From contig JAKQIK010000021.1 of assembly GCA_029557395.1 (NCBI GenBank), positions 1 to 6,042 of the forward strand: a stretch of 6,042 bases of DNA. The letters are read 5' to 3'. The DNA comes from a bacterium (GTDB lineage: Bacteria > Patescibacteriota > Saccharimonadia > Saccharimonadales > JACDBH01). A program made the position numbers and the translations under genes. The notes beneath the pieces were generated by a model. The model did no database searches and was not told the DNA's origin. It worked only from the letters and a program-made list of their open reading frames with translations. Below, in pieces: positions 5,156 to 6,042 of the stretch. Positions within the stretch are counted from its first letter, which is position 1; the number at the start of each line of letters is the position of its first letter.

Positions 5156-6042
5156 TTAGAGCTTCATTTTGAAGGCTATGCCTGCTAATCCAGCACTAGC
5201 TAGCAGTGAGGCGAGCGCAATTAATAAAGTATTATTTTTCTTTGATAGGCTATCCTTGGTCAAGCCCAATGCATTTGATTGATGAGACTGTGTGGGAACT
5301 TTTTCTGCACTTGCTAGAACTATATTTCCGCTCTTGTCTTTAGCGAAGCTGACTGAGTAGGCACGAATCTTTGGTTTTTGCTGGTTACTACTAGCTCCTA
5401 CGCTAGCTCCGTATACCATACCTGTGTTTGGGACTGATTTGTTTGTCGAGTAATAAGTACTCTGGGGAGTGGACTGTTTAGGAGAGTTACCATAGGCAGT
5501 GTTTGTGCCAAAGCTTCCGAGCCAGTTGTTTAGAACATTTATAAACAAGATTCCAAACCAGCCACTAAATGATACATTTGAAGTGCTAAAGTTCGCTGTA
5601 TTTGCCATTGCAGTTGCATCACCAGATGTTGCGCTACCTGCAATAGTGTTGTGACTGACATCAGCACTACCAGTCGTTGCATTGATATCAATATTGTTTG
5701 TAATCGATGTTTTTGATTCTAGGTCTGCCGTTGTGCCAGAGGCGCTACAAATCATGCAAGTGTTTTTTGTAATACCACTTCCTAGCATGGCTACAGTAGC
5801 ACCACTTGGTGCATCGGTTATGAAACCAGCCCATTCCCCGGCAACATTAACAAAAACAAGTAGGGCGTTTTGACCAACTACACTACGGTTTGTAAGATTG
5901 AATATCCTAACATTTGTCTGGGCATCACCACTAGTAGCACTACCGGCCTGCGTATTATTGTTTACATTTGCTTCACCACTGGTAGCAATAGTATTAATAT
6001 TATTAGTTATCTGGGTACTGTCATTTAAATTTATTCCTGTAT
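5156..6042 (-). CDS. Repeat-bearing surface protein with C-terminal membrane anchor (5' partial)
   Basis: The frame is open from the right edge to the TAA at 5158-5156, giving 294 visible residues, so the gene starts outside the window. An internal ATG at 5788 falls between two repeats and is not a credible start. Two related units of 66 and 68 residues are visible; each opens with ITNNI, contains AGSATSGDA and closes with an aromatic segment ending in GEWAGF or NNWLGSF. A Ser/Thr/Asn/Gln/Pro-rich linker follows, containing VPNTG (5434-5420). The C-terminus has one hydrophobic helix (LLIALASLLASAGLAGIAF, 5227-5171) and a short basic tail, KMKL. This looks like a secreted, cell-surface protein held by its C-terminal helix. 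Asn/Gly/Ala-rich repeats with SGDA-type motifs are familiar to me from CPR surface proteins, but their function is unknown. No export signal can be judged because the N-terminus is missing. Confidence 0.85.
   Translation of the reverse strand, partial: TGINLNDSTQITNNINTIATSGEANVNNNTQAGSATSGDAQTNVRIFNLTNRSVVGQNALLVFVNVAGEWAGFITDAPSGATVAMLGSGITKNTCMICSASGTTADLESKTSITNNIDINATTGSADVSHNTIAGSATSGDATAMANTANFSTSNVSFSGWFGILFINVLNNWLGSFGTNTAYGNSPKQSTPQSTYYSTNKSVPNTGMVYGASVGASSNQQKPKIRAYSVSFAKDKSGNIVLASAEKVPTQSHQSNALGLTKDSLSKKNNTLLIALASLLASAGLAGIAFKMKL
5510..5713 (-). repeat. Surface-protein repeat unit B (68 residues)
   Basis: It runs on the minus strand from KTSITNN to NNWLGSF. It matches unit A element by element: ITNNID, ATTGSADV, SHNT, AGSATSGDA, an NFSTSNVSF segment, and the hydrophobic GILFINVLNNW. 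It is separated from unit A by about 36 residues that contain a CMIC pair, and is the last unit before the linker and anchor. Confidence 0.75.
5822..6019 (-). repeat. Surface-protein repeat unit A (66 residues)
   Basis: It runs on the minus strand from STQITNN to GEWAGF. Core elements are ITNNIN, ATSGEANV, NNNT, AGSATSGDA, a VRIFNLTN segment, then the hydrophobic ALLVFVNVAGEW. Over the first 33 residues 22 are identical to unit B. The ORF extends upstream of it, so further units may lie outside the window. Confidence 0.75.

Noticed and set aside
5156..5788. A complete 210-residue protein starting at ATG 5788
   Set aside because: The frame stays open to the window edge, and a second copy of the repeat lies upstream in the same frame, so the ATG is internal.
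5682..5873. Short plus-strand open frame of 63 residues
   Set aside because: It is antisense to the surface-protein gene, with no ribosome site or recognisable features.
5510..6042. CRISPR array or microsatellite suggested by recurring gcatcacca and ggtagca words
   Set aside because: The recurrences are codons for SGDA and ATS in the protein repeats. There is no constant repeat with regular unique spacers.

Overview
The window is moderately AT-rich, tightly packed bacterial DNA. It carries two recognisable housekeeping genes, rarA (replication-fork AAA+ ATPase) and typA/bipA (ribosome-associated GTPase). The rest is membrane or surface proteins without recognised names. My best guess is a member of the Candidate Phyla Radiation (Patescibacteria), probably Candidatus Saccharibacteria. 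The grounds are the compact gene packing, the cell-surface protein with NN/NTG/SGDA-type repeats, and the divergent C-terminal motifs of TypA. This assignment is an inference from family resemblance and was not tested. No in-frame TGA was seen in the reading frames, so nothing suggests UGA recoding.

Layout. Positions 1-375 (+) hold the C-terminal end of a multi-pass membrane protein that enters from the left. Its stop codon overlaps that of the convergent rarA. Positions 372-3122 (-) form a three-gene leftward cluster. It begins with a membrane-anchored extracytoplasmic protein (2391-3122), continues with a second such protein that is a diverged paralogue (1550-2311), and ends with rarA (372-1550), which is coupled to the second gene by a TAATG stop/start overlap. 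A 164-bp divergent intergenic region (3123-3286) carries two face-away promoters that share the same -35 hexamer, TTGCTT. Positions 3287-5122 (+) are typA, apparently transcribed alone. After a 33-bp gap with a small hairpin, positions 5156-6042 (-) hold the C-terminal part of a repeat-bearing, C-terminally anchored surface protein whose start lies beyond the right edge.

How it fits together. The leftward cluster seems to have two entry points: a strong-looking promoter and an AGGAGG ribosome site before the first paralogue, and a second TATAAT promoter just before the second paralogue, which would give an almost leaderless message. rarA has no promoter of its own that I can see, so its expression probably depends on the envelope-protein genes upstream. 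The most unusual material is the paralogous four-cysteine envelope pair feeding into rarA and the surface protein with two diverged 66-68 residue repeats. I found no CRISPR array, tRNA, rRNA, insertion sequence or clear defence system.
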